A DNA stretch of 64,000 nucleotides. Origin: Enterobacter sp. R4-368 (lineage in GTDB: Bacteria; Pseudomonadota; Gammaproteobacteria; Enterobacterales; Enterobacteriaceae). The position numbers and the translations under genes were made by a program. This document shows positions 30,619 to 40,965 of this stretch, one piece after another. Within the stretch, counting starts at the first letter, position 1. Each line of letters begins with the position of its first letter. The stretch spans positions 1,860,001 to 1,924,000 of the forward strand of contig NC_021500.1 of NCBI RefSeq assembly GCF_000410515.1, written 5' to 3'. The notes under the pieces were generated by a model, which ran no database searches, was not told the origin of the DNA, and saw only the letters and a program-made list of their open reading frames with translations.

Positions 30619-31632
30619 TTAGGCGTGCGGGCCATTAATAATGGAATCGCGAGTGATGAGCTCGCCGGGAAAGGTTTGCTGGTAGTGAAAATCGCCGCCA
30701 TCGAGCATAAAGATCAAGCGGTTAATTGTCTCTTTGATCATCTCCGTGACCGGAATTTTCACGCTGGAGAGCGCCGGCACGGTAAATGGCGCAATGGCGA
30801 TATCATCAAACCCCACCACCGACACCTGCTGGGGTACCGCGAGCTGGCTTTGATGCAGCTGCTTTATCGCGCCGATAGCCATATCGTCATTGCTCGCCAC
30901 CAGCGCGGTGAACGTGGCCTTGCGGGAAAGCAGCTCCGCCACACCCTGCGCACCGCTGGCTGGCGTCCATTTCCCTTCGGCTATCAACTCATTACGCACA
31001 TCGATCCCGTGCTGCGCCAGCGCGTCTTTATAGCCCGATAAACGCTCAATACCGGTGGGCGAATCCAGCGAACCGGTAATAAACGCAATATCGCGGTGAC
31101 CGCGGGAGATAAGTCGCGACACCACGCTCAGGCTGGAGGCTTTCTGGTCAGAGTAAACGCAGTGGCTGGCGTGTTTACGCAACCGGCGGTTGAGTACCAC
31201 GATGGGCTGCGAATGGTTGTCGATAATCTCATCGAGTTCATCCACGCTAAGAAAGCGCGGATAAATAATGATCGCGTCGCAGCGCAAATCGAGCAGGTAC
31301 TGGATCGCCTGGCGCTCCTCTTCGGCGCTGTGTTTGCCATCTGCCAGCAGTAATCGGCGGCCTTTATCTTCGGTCATGCGCGCGGCGTGGGAAAGCAGCT
31401 CGCTAAAGTAAACCCCGTGATAGAGGGTGTTGGTGACCACCAGCCCTAAGGTCTGGGTTTTGCTGGAAGCCAGGCTGCGCGCCAGCAAATTCGGACGATA
31501 ACCGCTTTCGGTAATGGCCTGAAAGACGCGCGCTTTCGTCTCTTCGCCGACATACCCTTTGCCCGTCAGCACGCGGGAAACGGTGGCTTTCGACACTCCG
31601 GCCCGCTTTGCTACTTCCTGCATTGTCGCCAT
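30619..31632 (-). CDS. ascG: asc operon repressor AscG
   Basis: The 337-aa LacI/GalR-family regulator closely matches E. coli AscG (336 aa). The N-terminal helix-turn-helix is MQEVAKRAGVSKATVSRVL, followed by the hinge and a periplasmic-binding-protein-like ligand domain. It represses ascFB in the absence of aryl-beta-glucosides. It is divergent from ascF, and the operator TGGAACCGGTTACC lies in the shared control region. Confidence 0.95.
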   Translation of the reverse strand: MATMQEVAKRAGVSKATVSRVLTGKGYVGEETKARVFQAITESGYRPNLLARSLASSKTQTLGLVVTNTLYHGVYFSELLSHAARMTEDKGRRLLLADGKHSAEEERQAIQYLLDLRCDAIIIYPRFLSVDELDEIIDNHSQPIVVLNRRLRKHASHCVYSDQKASSLSVVSRLISRGHRDIAFITGSLDSPTGIERLSGYKDALAQHGIDVRNELIAEGKWTPASGAQGVAELLSRKATFTALVASNDDMAIGAIKQLHQSQLAVPQQVSVVGFDDIAIAPFTVPALSSVKIPVTEMIKETINRLIFMLDGGDFHYQQTFPGELITRDSIINGPHA

Positions 31633-31735
31633 CGATCCTACCCCTGCAAAAATCGTGACCCGAAGTGTACTTCAGGCGTTGCGATGATGGGAACACCTAA
31701 CCCCGACAGATGAACATTTCGCACCCACCTCATTA

Positions 31736-31825
31736 AGTGATCATCATCACGATTATAAAAATAACCCCTTTTTACGTATTGTTTCACACAATGAAACTCA
31801 TCATGATTTTGTGGAACCGGTTACC
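31736..31825 (+). promoter_or_regulatory. ascFB control region: CRP site and AscG operator
   Basis: A CRP-like site AGTGA-N6-TCACG (31736-31751), a GTTTCA-N5-TGAAAC inverted repeat (31781-31797), and the LacI-family operator TGGAACCGGTTACC (31812-31825) lie between ascG and ascF. The operator is about 72 bp before the ascF start. Confidence 0.65.
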
Positions 31826-31897
31826 TATTTCATGTTTCATGGCCGCAAAACTGCAGTGATGAAGCCGTACCTTATTGATAGAACAGGACAAATCTCC

Positions 31898-33340
31898 ATG
31901 GCAAAGAATTATGCCGCGCTGGCCCACTCGGTGGTGAACGCGCTGGGCGGAGCCGATAATATCGCCGCCGTAACGCACTGCATGACGCGTCTGCGTTTTG
32001 TAGTGAAAGACGAAACCCGTATCGACGCGCCTACGCTCAAAAGCGTCAGCGGCGTTATGGGTGTGGTACGCAACGATAACCAGTGCCAGGTGATCATCGG
32101 CAACACGGTTTCCCAGGCGTTTCGTGAAGTGGTCAGCCTGCTGCCACAAGATATGCAGCCGGTTGAAGTACAGACGAAGCAAAAACTGACGTTGCGCCGC
32201 ATCGGCGCGGGCATTCTGGATGCCTTAATCGGCACCATGTCGCCGCTAATCCCGGCGATCATCGGCGGGTCGATGGTTAAACTGCTGGCGATGGTGCTGG
32301 AGATGTCCGGCGCGCTGCCAAAAGGCTCCTCCACACTGACGATTTTGACGGTGATTGGCGATGGCGCTTTCTTCTTCCTGCCATTAATGGTGGCGGCCTC
32401 TGCGGCGGTGAAATTCAAAACCAATATGTCGCTGGCGATTGCCATCGCCGGGGTGCTGGTGCATCCGAGCTTTGTCGATCTGATGGCGAAAGCCGCACAG
32501 GGCGAGCACGTTGAGTTCGCGCTGATCCCGGTGACGGCGGTGAAATACACCTATACGGTGATCCCGGCGCTGGTGATGACCTGGTGCCTGTCGTATATCG
32601 AACGCTGGGTGGATCGCATTACACCGGCGGTGACGAAAAACTTCTTAAAACCAATGTTGATCGTGCTGATTGCCGCGCCGCTGGCGATTGTGCTGATTGG
32701 CCCGCTCGGTATCTGGATCGGTAGCGCGATTTCCGCGCTGGTCTACACCATTCACGGCTATCTCGGCTGGCTTTCCGTCGCCATTATGGGCGCACTGTGG
32801 CCGCTGCTGGTAATGACCGGTATGCACCGTGTGTTCACCCCAACCATTATTCAAACCATCGCGGAAACCGGCAAAGAGGGCATGGTAATGCCGTCGGAAA
32901 TCGGCGCGAACCTGTCGCTCGGCGGCTCTTCGCTGGCGGTGGCATGGAAAACCAAAAACCCGGAACTGCGTCAGACCGCCATGGCGGCAGCGGCTTCCGC
33001 GATCCTGGCCGGTATCTCAGAACCGGCGCTCTACGGTGTGGCGGTGCGCCTGAAACGCCCGCTGATTGCGAGTTTAATTAGTGGTTTTGTCTGCGGTGCG
33101 GTCGCCGGTATCGCCGGGCTTGCCAGCCACTCGATGGCGGCACCGGGGTTATTTACCAGCGTGCAGTTCTTCGATCCGGCTAACCCGATGTCCATTGTGT
33201 GGGTATTCGGCGTAATGGCGCTGGCGGTAGTGTTGTCATTTGTGTTGACGCTGCTGCTCGGGTTTGAAGATATTCCCGTGGAAACCGGGGACAAACCGCA
33301 AGCGGCCGAGCCGGCCACTGTAAAAGAAGCACGAGCCTGA
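31898..33340 (+). CDS. ascF: aryl-beta-glucoside PTS permease AscF (EIIBC)
   Basis: The 480-aa product closely matches E. coli AscF (485 aa). An N-terminal IIB domain carries the phosphorylated Cys in AVTHCMTRLRF near residue 28. The IIC membrane domain from about residue 100 has the usual hydrophobic segments (GILDALIGTMSPLIPAIIGG). It lacks a IIA domain, so it relies on IIA from elsewhere. The ATG at 31898 (MAKNYAALA) is chosen by family alignment; an upstream open frame of 29 codons covers the operator. ascB follows after 21 bp. Confidence 0.95.
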   Translation: MAKNYAALAHSVVNALGGADNIAAVTHCMTRLRFVVKDETRIDAPTLKSVSGVMGVVRNDNQCQVIIGNTVSQAFREVVSLLPQDMQPVEVQTKQKLTLRRIGAGILDALIGTMSPLIPAIIGGSMVKLLAMVLEMSGALPKGSSTLTILTVIGDGAFFFLPLMVAASAAVKFKTNMSLAIAIAGVLVHPSFVDLMAKAAQGEHVEFALIPVTAVKYTYTVIPALVMTWCLSYIERWVDRITPAVTKNFLKPMLIVLIAAPLAIVLIGPLGIWIGSAISALVYTIHGYLGWLSVAIMGALWPLLVMTGMHRVFTPTIIQTIAETGKEGMVMPSEIGANLSLGGSSLAVAWKTKNPELRQTAMAAAASAILAGISEPALYGVAVRLKRPLIASLISGFVCGAVAGIAGLASHSMAAPGLFTSVQFFDPANPMSIVWVFGVMALAVVLSFVLTLLLGFEDIPVETGDKPQAAEPATVKEARA

Positions 33341-33358
33341 TTTAAGAAAGCGAGGTAA

Positions 33359-34786
<1,428 letters not shown>

Positions 34787-34800
34787 ACACCTCGCCACAC

Positions 34801-34844
34801 AAGAGGGGCAATACCGACGCATGTCATCGCTGCCCCTCTTTTCC
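34801..34844 (+). terminator. terminator of ascFB
   Basis: A perfect 10-bp stem AAGAGGGGCA/TGCCCCTCTT (34801-34810 with 34831-34840) followed by TTCCCC, 14 bp after the ascB stop. Confidence 0.8.
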
Positions 34845-34953
34845 CCGCTGTTTACAGACTTTTCTCAATGCCGGTTTGCCGCATGATAGCGTGACAACGC
34901 TCACATCTATGCCAGGCTTAATGACGTGTACAACAACGTCTGAAGGAGAAAGC

Positions 34954-35847
34954 ATGGCAGAGCAAAGCCCAAAAACCACGCTAGCACCGCACTATCCTAC
35001 TCCTCCGTTTGTCGAACAACCGCAGCCCGCACCGGGTCTTGCCAGCAAAATGAAACCTGTGCCGGATCACGGTGAAACCAGCTACCGGGGTTCCGGGCGC
35101 TTAGCGGGCCGTAAGGCGCTGATTACCGGCGGCGACTCCGGCATTGGCCGGGCGGTTGCCATTGCCTATGCCCGCGAAGGCGCGGATGTGGCGATCAACT
35201 ACCTGCCGGAAGAGGAATCCGACGCCGCCGAAGTGATCAAATTGATCGAAGCCGAAGGGCGAAAGGCCATCGCCATTCCGGGGGATATCCGTTCAGAGCA
35301 GTTTTGCCAGACGCTGGTTAAAGAGGCAGTCGCCAAACTTGGCGGGCTGGATATTCTGGTCAATAACGCCGGTCGTCAGCAGTTCAATGAGTCGATTCTG
35401 ACCCTGTCGACCGAAGATTTTGACGCCACCTTTAAAACCAACGTCTATGCGATGTTCTGGATAACCAAAGCCGCCGTGGAACATCTGCCGCGCGGTGCCA
35501 GCATTATCAACACCTCTTCGGTGCAGGCGTACCAGCCAAGCCCCATTCTGCTGGATTACGCGCAGACCAAAGCGGCGATTGTGGCGTTCACCAAATCGCT
35601 GGCGCAGCAACTTGGTGAAAAAGGCATCCGCGTCAATGCAGTGGCTCCAGGCCCATACTGGACACCGCTGCAGTCGAGCGGCGGTCAGCCACAGGAAAAA
35701 GTGCAGCAGTTCGGGGCCAGCGCACCGCTGGGCCGCCCGGGTCAGCCCGTAGAAATTGCCCCGCTGTATGTCACCATGGCCTCGGCGGAAAGCAGCTATA
35801 CCTCCGGGCAGGTCTGGTGCTCTGACGGCGGTACCGGCACGCTGTAA
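34954..35847 (+). CDS. SDR-family oxidoreductase, YghA-like
   Basis: The 297-aa short-chain dehydrogenase has a hydrophilic N-terminal extension rich in Pro and Gln (residues 1-45), like E. coli YghA and bacterial general-stress SDRs. The NAD(P) motif is [10 protein letters not shown] near residue 57. NNAG follows, with the catalytic Ser in NTSSVQAYQ and the Tyr-x-x-x-Lys in YAQTKAA. The substrate is unknown, probably an aldehyde or alcohol. The ATG at 34954 has GAAGGAG upstream; an upstream frame is not conserved. It is followed after 65 bp by a GH15 gene on the same strand. Confidence 0.88.
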   Translation: MAEQSPKTTLAPHYPTPPFVEQPQPAPGLASKMKPVPDHGETSYRGSGRLAGRKALITGGDSGIGRAVAIAYAREGADVAINYLPEEESDAAEVIKLIEAEGRKAIAIPGDIRSEQFCQTLVKEAVAKLGGLDILVNNAGRQQFNESILTLSTEDFDATFKTNVYAMFWITKAAVEHLPRGASIINTSSVQAYQPSPILLDYAQTKAAIVAFTKSLAQQLGEKGIRVNAVAPGPYWTPLQSSGGQPQEKVQQFGASAPLGRPGQPVEIAPLYVTMASAESSYTSGQVWCSDGGTGTL

Positions 35848-35912
35848 CTCCCCCCGCTTCCACTCTGTATGGCCGCCGTCTGGCGGCCATCGCTGGTAAG
35901 GATCGCAACACC

Positions 35913-37739
35913 GTGAAGAACACAGTCTCGCACTCTCCTGTCCGGGAGGATGGCTTTGCCGAACCCGGCGATTACGCCGCGATTGGCGAAGGACGCTCGG
36001 TCGCACTTATTGCCCCCGACGGGTCAATTGACTGGTGGTGCGCGCCGAACCTGGATTCCCAGCCGCTGTTTGATCGCCTGCTCGACCCGGAGATTGGCGG
36101 TTTTTTTCAGTTAGCGCCGCAACAACCTTACACCGTAACACGCTGCTACAGGCAGGACAGCAATGTGCTGGAAACCACCTTCACCACCGCCAGCGGCAAA
36201 GTATTACTTACCGAATCTATTAACAGTACGCTCGCTGGACGTTTGCCGTGGAGCGAGCTGGCGCGTCGGATTGAAGGTCTGGAAGGCGAAGTGGCTTTAA
36301 CGCTGAAAGTGCGTTTCGGGACGCGGGCAGAAACCTGTTCGCCGTGGATGAACAAAACAGCGCACGGCAACGTCTACCATATCGCCGATTTAATGGCGAT
36401 GCTGCGCACCAGCGAAGAGGTCAACATCACCGACGCCGACGATGAGCAGGTTAATGGTCACATGACGGTTTCGGCGGGCCAGCGGCGGCTGGTTGCACTA
36501 CTGGTGACTGAAAAAGAGCCGCTGGCAGTCCCGAGCCTTGAAGCAATTGACGCGCGCATTGAAACCAGCCATGCCGCCTGGTGCGACTGGAGTAAAAGCC
36601 TGAGTTATGCGGGGCGTTACGCAGAACATGTCGGGCGTTCCGCGCTGGCATTGAAATTCCTCTGGTATTCCCCCACCGGTGCGCTTGCCGCGGCAGCGAC
36701 CACCTCCATTCCTGAAGGTATTGGCGGTGAGAAAAACTACGACTATCGCTACGCGTGGATCCGCGATGCTTGCCTGATCATTAAAGCCTTTGCCTTTTTG
36801 GGCGCGCTGGAAGAGTGCAAAGCCGCTTTCTCCTGGCTTTCAAAAACCATTATCCGCCACGGTGTCAGGCTGCAGGCGTGTTACACCCTCGAAGGGGAGG
36901 AAGTGCCCTGTGAAACGTACCCGGCGCTGCGCGGCTACAAAAATTCACAGCCGGTGCGAGTGGGTAACAACGCGCGTGACCAGCTACAACTCAGCATGTA
37001 CGGCGATATGCTGGCAACGGCGGAGCTGTTCGTAAAGGCGGGCCACGTGCTGGATCTCACCACCTCGCGGCTGCTGGGCGAGCTGGCAAATTGCTGTGCC
37101 GATCACTGGCGGCAAAAAGATTGCGGGATTTGGGAACTGCCTGAGCTGCAACATTATACCCACTCCAAGATGGCGTGCTGGCTGGCGCTGGATATGGCCG
37201 TGTTGATGGCAAAAGAGAAATACATTGAGCCAAGGTGGGTCGGGCGCTGGCAGCGCGAGCGGGATCGCATCCGCGACTGGATCGAAACCCATTGCTGGTC
37301 ACAGAGCAAACAGGCTTACCTCTTTTACCCCGATAGCGAAGATCGGCTTGATGCTTCGCTGGCGCTGGCTTATCGCTATGGTCAACACGTTAACCCTCAG
37401 CGCATGCTTGCCACTTACCGGACCATTGAAGAGGAGCTGGGCCACGGCGGCGCACTGGTCTACCGCTACAGCGGCGTCGAACAGGAAGAGAACACCTTTG
37501 TCGCCTGTTCGTTCTGGCTGGCGGCAGCCTGGGCGGCAATGGGCGAGACAACCAAAGCCGAAGCGGCAATGGATGCGATCCTCAGCGCCCTTTGCGATAA
37601 AGGCAATGTCGAAACCTTTAATGAGATGTTCGATGTTCGCACCGGCAAGTGGAGCGGCAACCTGCCGCAGGGTTTAAGCCACCTGGCGCTGATTTGCGCC
37701 GCGCAGGCGATTACCGATCACGGCACATCCCCTCCATAA
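35913..37739 (+). CDS. glycoside hydrolase family 15 protein
   Basis: The 608-aa product has a GH15 N-terminal beta domain (GEGRSVALIAPDGSIDWWCAP near residue 25) and the (alpha/alpha)6 catalytic barrel with YDYRYAWIRDACLIIKAF near 280. Family members hydrolyse alpha-glucosidic bonds as glucoamylases or trehalases; I cannot tell which. No signal peptide is visible, so it is cytoplasmic. The start is GTG at 35913 with AAGGA upstream. The SDR-GH15 pair suggests a stress- or storage-sugar role, which is inference. Confidence 0.85.
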   Translation: MKNTVSHSPVREDGFAEPGDYAAIGEGRSVALIAPDGSIDWWCAPNLDSQPLFDRLLDPEIGGFFQLAPQQPYTVTRCYRQDSNVLETTFTTASGKVLLTESINSTLAGRLPWSELARRIEGLEGEVALTLKVRFGTRAETCSPWMNKTAHGNVYHIADLMAMLRTSEEVNITDADDEQVNGHMTVSAGQRRLVALLVTEKEPLAVPSLEAIDARIETSHAAWCDWSKSLSYAGRYAEHVGRSALALKFLWYSPTGALAAAATTSIPEGIGGEKNYDYRYAWIRDACLIIKAFAFLGALEECKAAFSWLSKTIIRHGVRLQACYTLEGEEVPCETYPALRGYKNSQPVRVGNNARDQLQLSMYGDMLATAELFVKAGHVLDLTTSRLLGELANCCADHWRQKDCGIWELPELQHYTHSKMACWLALDMAVLMAKEKYIEPRWVGRWQRERDRIRDWIETHCWSQSKQAYLFYPDSEDRLDASLALAYRYGQHVNPQRMLATYRTIEEELGHGGALVYRYSGVEQEENTFVACSFWLAAAWAAMGETTKAEAAMDAILSALCDKGNVETFNEMFDVRTGKWSGNLPQGLSHLALICAAQAITDHGTSPP

Positions 37740-37812
37740 ACCGGTATGTTGCCAACGCGCTCGCAGTCACAGCCCGCAACCGGAGGAATTTCTGCCAAAG
37801 GGGTTAACAGCG

Positions 37813-38865
37813 CTACCGCATAAGATGGTTTTTCTCATGCGCGATCAACCACGCTTTGCGCGCGATACCGCCACCGTAGCCGGTCATCGCGCCGTCTTTA
37901 CCAATGATGCGGTGGCAAGGAATGACAATCGCCACCCGGTTCGCGCCATTGGCCGCCGCGACGGCACGTACCGCGGTGGGTTGTGCAAGGCATTCCGCCA
38001 GCGCCTGATAATGCGTGGTCTGGCCGTACGGCACCGTTTGCAAGCCTTGCCAGACGCGGCGCTGAAACGCGCTGCCGGGCAGATCCAGCGTCAGCGAAAA
38101 CTGCTGTCTGTCGCCCGCGAAATACTCGCCGATCTCTTTTTCCGCCTGCCGGGTATGCCGGTTTTCCCCGGCGATAATGCGCGCTTTCAACAAGCGCTGT
38201 AAGTCGCTGAATTCGGTCTCCAGCATGCGTCTATCCACAAACTCCAGCAGGCAAACGCCCTGTTCCGTGGCGCAGACAAACATCGGGCCAATCGGTGTGG
38301 TGAAACGGTGGATCATGATCACTTGCTGCCCGAGGCTCGGTGCCGCGCCAGTGAGTTTTTTACAGGTATAACCAAAGCCGCTGAGCGATTCATAACCGCT
38401 GTCAAAGGCAACATCGGTGGCGCTGCGCCCGCCTTTCAACTCCTGAAGCGCGACATTTACCCGCGACATGCGCTGAAAAACCTGAAATGTGATGCCATGT
38501 TGCTGCAAAAACCAGCGGCGCACACGCTCCGGGCTGATGCCTTGTTCGCGCAGCAGCGTGTCGCTGATACGCATTTTAGGATTGGCGCGAACCAGCGCTA
38601 ACGCCTGCTCGATAAAGCCCGGTGCCGAACAGGCATTTTCCGTTGGTCGACACACTTTGCACGGGCGGAAACCGGCATCGAGCGCTGATTTCATCTCGCG
38701 GAAAAACACCACATTTTCCCGCTTCGGCTTACGCGCGCGACAGACGGAAATACAAAAAACTCCGGTGGTTTTGACGCCGACAAAAAAGAGGCCGGTGTAT
38801 TCAGAAGCGCGATCGAGTAGCGCCTGATACCAGGTATCGCACTGCACTTTATCCGTGATTTGCAT
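37813..38865 (-). CDS. ada: Ada-like methylated-DNA methyltransferase/AraC regulator
   Basis: The 350-aa fused protein has an N-terminal zinc domain with Cys38, Cys42, Cys69 and Cys72, exactly the E. coli Ada numbering when the start is the ATG at 38865. Cys38 would accept methyl groups from phosphotriesters. An AraC helix-turn-helix region follows (about 85-175), then an O6-methylguanine methyltransferase domain with active-site PCHR near residue 317. It repairs alkylated DNA and should activate its own regulon once methylated. The sequence is divergent from E. coli Ada (GVFCISVCRARKP for GVFCRPSCRARH), so it may be a paralogue. It overlaps the upstream gene by 17 bp. Confidence 0.85.
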   Translation of the reverse strand: MQITDKVQCDTWYQALLDRASEYTGLFFVGVKTTGVFCISVCRARKPKRENVVFFREMKSALDAGFRPCKVCRPTENACSAPGFIEQALALVRANPKMRISDTLLREQGISPERVRRWFLQQHGITFQVFQRMSRVNVALQELKGGRSATDVAFDSGYESLSGFGYTCKKLTGAAPSLGQQVIMIHRFTTPIGPMFVCATEQGVCLLEFVDRRMLETEFSDLQRLLKARIIAGENRHTRQAEKEIGEYFAGDRQQFSLTLDLPGSAFQRRVWQGLQTVPYGQTTHYQALAECLAQPTAVRAVAAANGANRVAIVIPCHRIIGKDGAMTGYGGGIARKAWLIAHEKNHLMR

Positions 38866-39616
38866 AGTGGAAAACGCCCTCAAACGATTGCTGTGTCTGC
38901 ACGCTCAACAGGATGTTTTTCAGCGGCGTTTGTAACGCGGCATGAACAGCATTGCCCATCGAAATACGGCGCACGCCAAGCGTGGCCAGTTCGGTGAATC
39001 CTGCCAGCCCCGGTACGCACATCACATTGAGCGGCAAAGGGATCTGCTGGGCGATAGCGGCTATATCTGCGTTTTGCATCACGCCGGGCACAAACAGACC
39101 GCCCGCGCCGTGTTGAGCATATAACTGCCCGCGATACAGCGTCTCTGCCAGCGCATTTTCCACGTTCAGCAAGAACGTATCGGTACGGATATTCAAAAAC
39201 AACGGACACGGCAATTGCGCGCGGATTTCCCGTAACTGCCGGGCGAATTGCGTGGCGTCAACCAGTTGCCGTTCACCATTGACCACGCGGCTATCTTCCA
39301 GATTAATGCCCACCACACCGAGCCTTATTAATTGTTGCAGGTTATCGGCAATGGCTTGCGCGGTTTCGCCGTAACCGGCTTCCATATCCACGCTGAGTGG
39401 CAGATCGCAGGCGGCGCGAATGCGCTTCACCATAAACAGCAGTTCGGCAAACGGCATTTGTTCGCCATCGTCATAACCGAGCATTGCGGCAATGGCGGCG
39501 CTGGACGTGCCCATCGCCTGGTATCCGGCCTGCTCTGCCGCCTGCGCGCTGGCTGCATCCCAGACATTGGCGAGCAGTAACGGGGTGATTTGATGGTGAA
39601 AAGCAGTGAAATCCAT
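38849..39616 (-). CDS. isocitrate lyase/PEP mutase family protein
   Basis: The 255-aa TIM-barrel protein has the family signature MGTSSAAIAAMLGYDDGE and the metal-binding Asp in SVDMEAGYGET (residues 75-85). It belongs to the PEP mutase/2-methylisocitrate lyase superfamily, whose members make or break C-C or P-C bonds next to an enolate. The isocitrate-lyase catalytic KKCGH motif is absent, so the reaction is unknown. A GGAG ribosome-binding site precedes the ATG. Its 3' end overlaps the ada-like gene, so they form one operon; this link to alkylation repair is unexplained. Confidence 0.83.
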   Translation of the reverse strand: MDFTAFHHQITPLLLANVWDAASAQAAEQAGYQAMGTSSAAIAAMLGYDDGEQMPFAELLFMVKRIRAACDLPLSVDMEAGYGETAQAIADNLQQLIRLGVVGINLEDSRVVNGERQLVDATQFARQLREIRAQLPCPLFLNIRTDTFLLNVENALAETLYRGQLYAQHGAGGLFVPGVMQNADIAAIAQQIPLPLNVMCVPGLAGFTELATLGVRRISMGNAVHAALQTPLKNILLSVQTQQSFEGVFHYANHG

Positions 39617-39759
39617 GGTCGTCTCCAGGGCTGTTAAGTGGAGTCAGTGTGGCGTTTGCCGTCTACTCCTCACAACCGAAAATCGGACGACCATTTTTTA
39701 TATGTCGGGCAGAGGCCGTTTTAGTGCTGGCAATCACGTTACCGGGCACGGCGCGAAGA

Positions 39760-40107
39760 TCATTGCCTCAGGCAGTGGTGGTAATCATCGATGTTGCTGT
39801 GGCTCGGGTTGTTGCGGTAATAGATCACCGGAATCAATTTTCCGGGATGATTGCGACCGAGATCCAGGGTATGGATGGGCACGTTTGATTCTTTTTGCTG
39901 TAGCTCTGGCCGTTTGTCGTGAACGCATTGGCCATCACAATATCGACCTTGGCCAAATCGTTCGGCGTTCCAGGAAAGGCAGTGACGATCTGCGCTTCAA
40001 CCCACAGCGGATCGTTGTTGATTTTTCGGCTGAGGAAACAATCCCGGGTAAAGCATTAAACGACTGCCTCGATCATCGCTGAAAAAGGTATCCATACCCA
40101 ATCCCAT
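39760..40107 (-). pseudogene. decayed gene, frameshifted in at least two places
   Basis: On the minus strand protein-like sequence continues by switching frames. It starts MGLGMDTFFSDDRGSRLMLY (ATG at 40107), continues WVEAQIVTAFPGTPNDLAKV in a second frame, and ends IHTLDLGRNHPGKLIPVIYY…LRQ in a third, with a stop at 39760. I do not recognise the family. It explains part of the 593-bp gap 39617-40209, which otherwise has no intact gene. A plus-strand open frame here (39606-40082) has Cys/Arg-rich shadow composition. Confidence 0.5.
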
Positions 40108-40209
40108 GAAAGAACGTGCATTTTCCTCACATCATCCAGTTTGCTTGTAGGAGCCGGATAAGGCGCCAATCGCCATCCGGCAATGTATTCACGGATTTTG
40201 GCATCAATA

Positions 40210-40509
40210 TCAGATATGAAATGCAACGCGTTTACCCGTCGGCAATGTGATATCAATGCTTAACTCACCGCCTAACGCAGAGACATAGCGCTTGAGAGTA
40301 GAGAGACGGGGATCGTTGCCAGGCTGCTCTATCTTCGCCAGTGTCGGCTGTTTGACGCCCATGACTCCGGCAAGCTCGGTCTGGGAAATATTCAATTCTT
40401 CACGTAGCTGGCTCAATACAATGTTGCGGCGCAGCTCATTAACACGCTCTTCAATTCGCGCCTGGCTTTCAGGGCTGCGTTTCGCTAAAAGGTCGTCTAA
40501 GGTTGCCAC
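40210..40509 (-). CDS. XRE-family antitoxin (HigA-like)
   Basis: The 99-aa product has a helix-turn-helix near residues 38-75 (LNISQTELAGVMGVKQPTLAKIE), typical of HigA/RelB-type antitoxins that bind DNA and neutralise a cognate mRNA interferase. Its start overlaps the end of the toxin gene by 13 bases, in the toxin-first order seen in higBA modules. It probably represses the pair by binding the repeated operators at 40871-40915. Confidence 0.85.
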   Translation of the reverse strand: MATLDDLLAKRSPESQARIEERVNELRRNIVLSQLREELNISQTELAGVMGVKQPTLAKIEQPGNDPRLSTLKRYVSALGGELSIDITLPTGKRVAFHI

Positions 40510-40859
40510 GTTAACTCCTTATTTTGAATATAATTTTTGAACTCTGCGTCGGCAATTTTTATCATCTCTTTATAAAATCGTTTCTCGTTAACGCCCGTTT
40601 TATCTCCGGCGCACAACACAATAGCCCGCCGCGTAGAATCGAACGCAAAAAAGGCGCGAACGGGAGAACCTGCATACTGGATCCTCAACTCTTTCAAATT
40701 GCTATAGGTTGATCCTTTTACAGTATCAACATAGGGGCGCCCAAGCTGCGGGCCAAACTCACTCAGGATCCTGAAAACCGCTAAAACCTCATCCTGCAAC
40801 AGTTCTGGCTGGATGCTAAACCACACATCAAAACGCTCCGTCGTAATCACTTGCCACAT
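40497..40859 (-). CDS. RelE/HigB-like toxin (Gp49 family)
   Basis: The 120-aa protein matches the phage-derived Gp49-like/HigB toxin family. It starts MWQVITTERFDVWFSIQPEL, with the conserved core GRPYVDTVKGSTYSNLKELRI and RAFFAFDSTRRAIVLCAGDK. Members are ribosome-dependent or free mRNA endonucleases that arrest translation. The antitoxin gene follows with a 13-base overlap. A GAGGGA ribosome-binding site precedes the ATG. Confidence 0.87.
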   Translation of the reverse strand: MWQVITTERFDVWFSIQPELLQDEVLAVFRILSEFGPQLGRPYVDTVKGSTYSNLKELRIQYAGSPVRAFFAFDSTRRAIVLCAGDKTGVNEKRFYKEMIKIADAEFKNYIQNKELTWQP

Positions 40860-40870
40860 TGCCGTTCCCT

Positions 40871-40915
40871 CATAGCTTTCTTGCTATGAACGGAGATTAT
40901 AGCCTGAAAGCTATG
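40871..40915. promoter_or_regulatory. paired autoregulatory operators of the toxin-antitoxin module
   Basis: CATAGC-N6-GCTATG (40871-40888) and TATAGC-N6-GCTATG (40898-40915) are two copies of the same inverted repeat, 27 bp apart. They begin 12 bp before the toxin start. The arrangement fits cooperative binding by the XRE antitoxin. Confidence 0.8.
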
Positions 40916-40965
40916 CAATCAAGGAAAGTTTAGCCATTCCTGAATGCGTGTCGACAATTTTCTTT

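Noticed and set aside
39606..40082. Plus-strand 158-codon frame in the gap before the toxin-antitoxin module
   Set aside because: Very rich in Arg, Cys, Gly and Ser with no ribosome-binding site; the minus strand reads more like protein, although broken.
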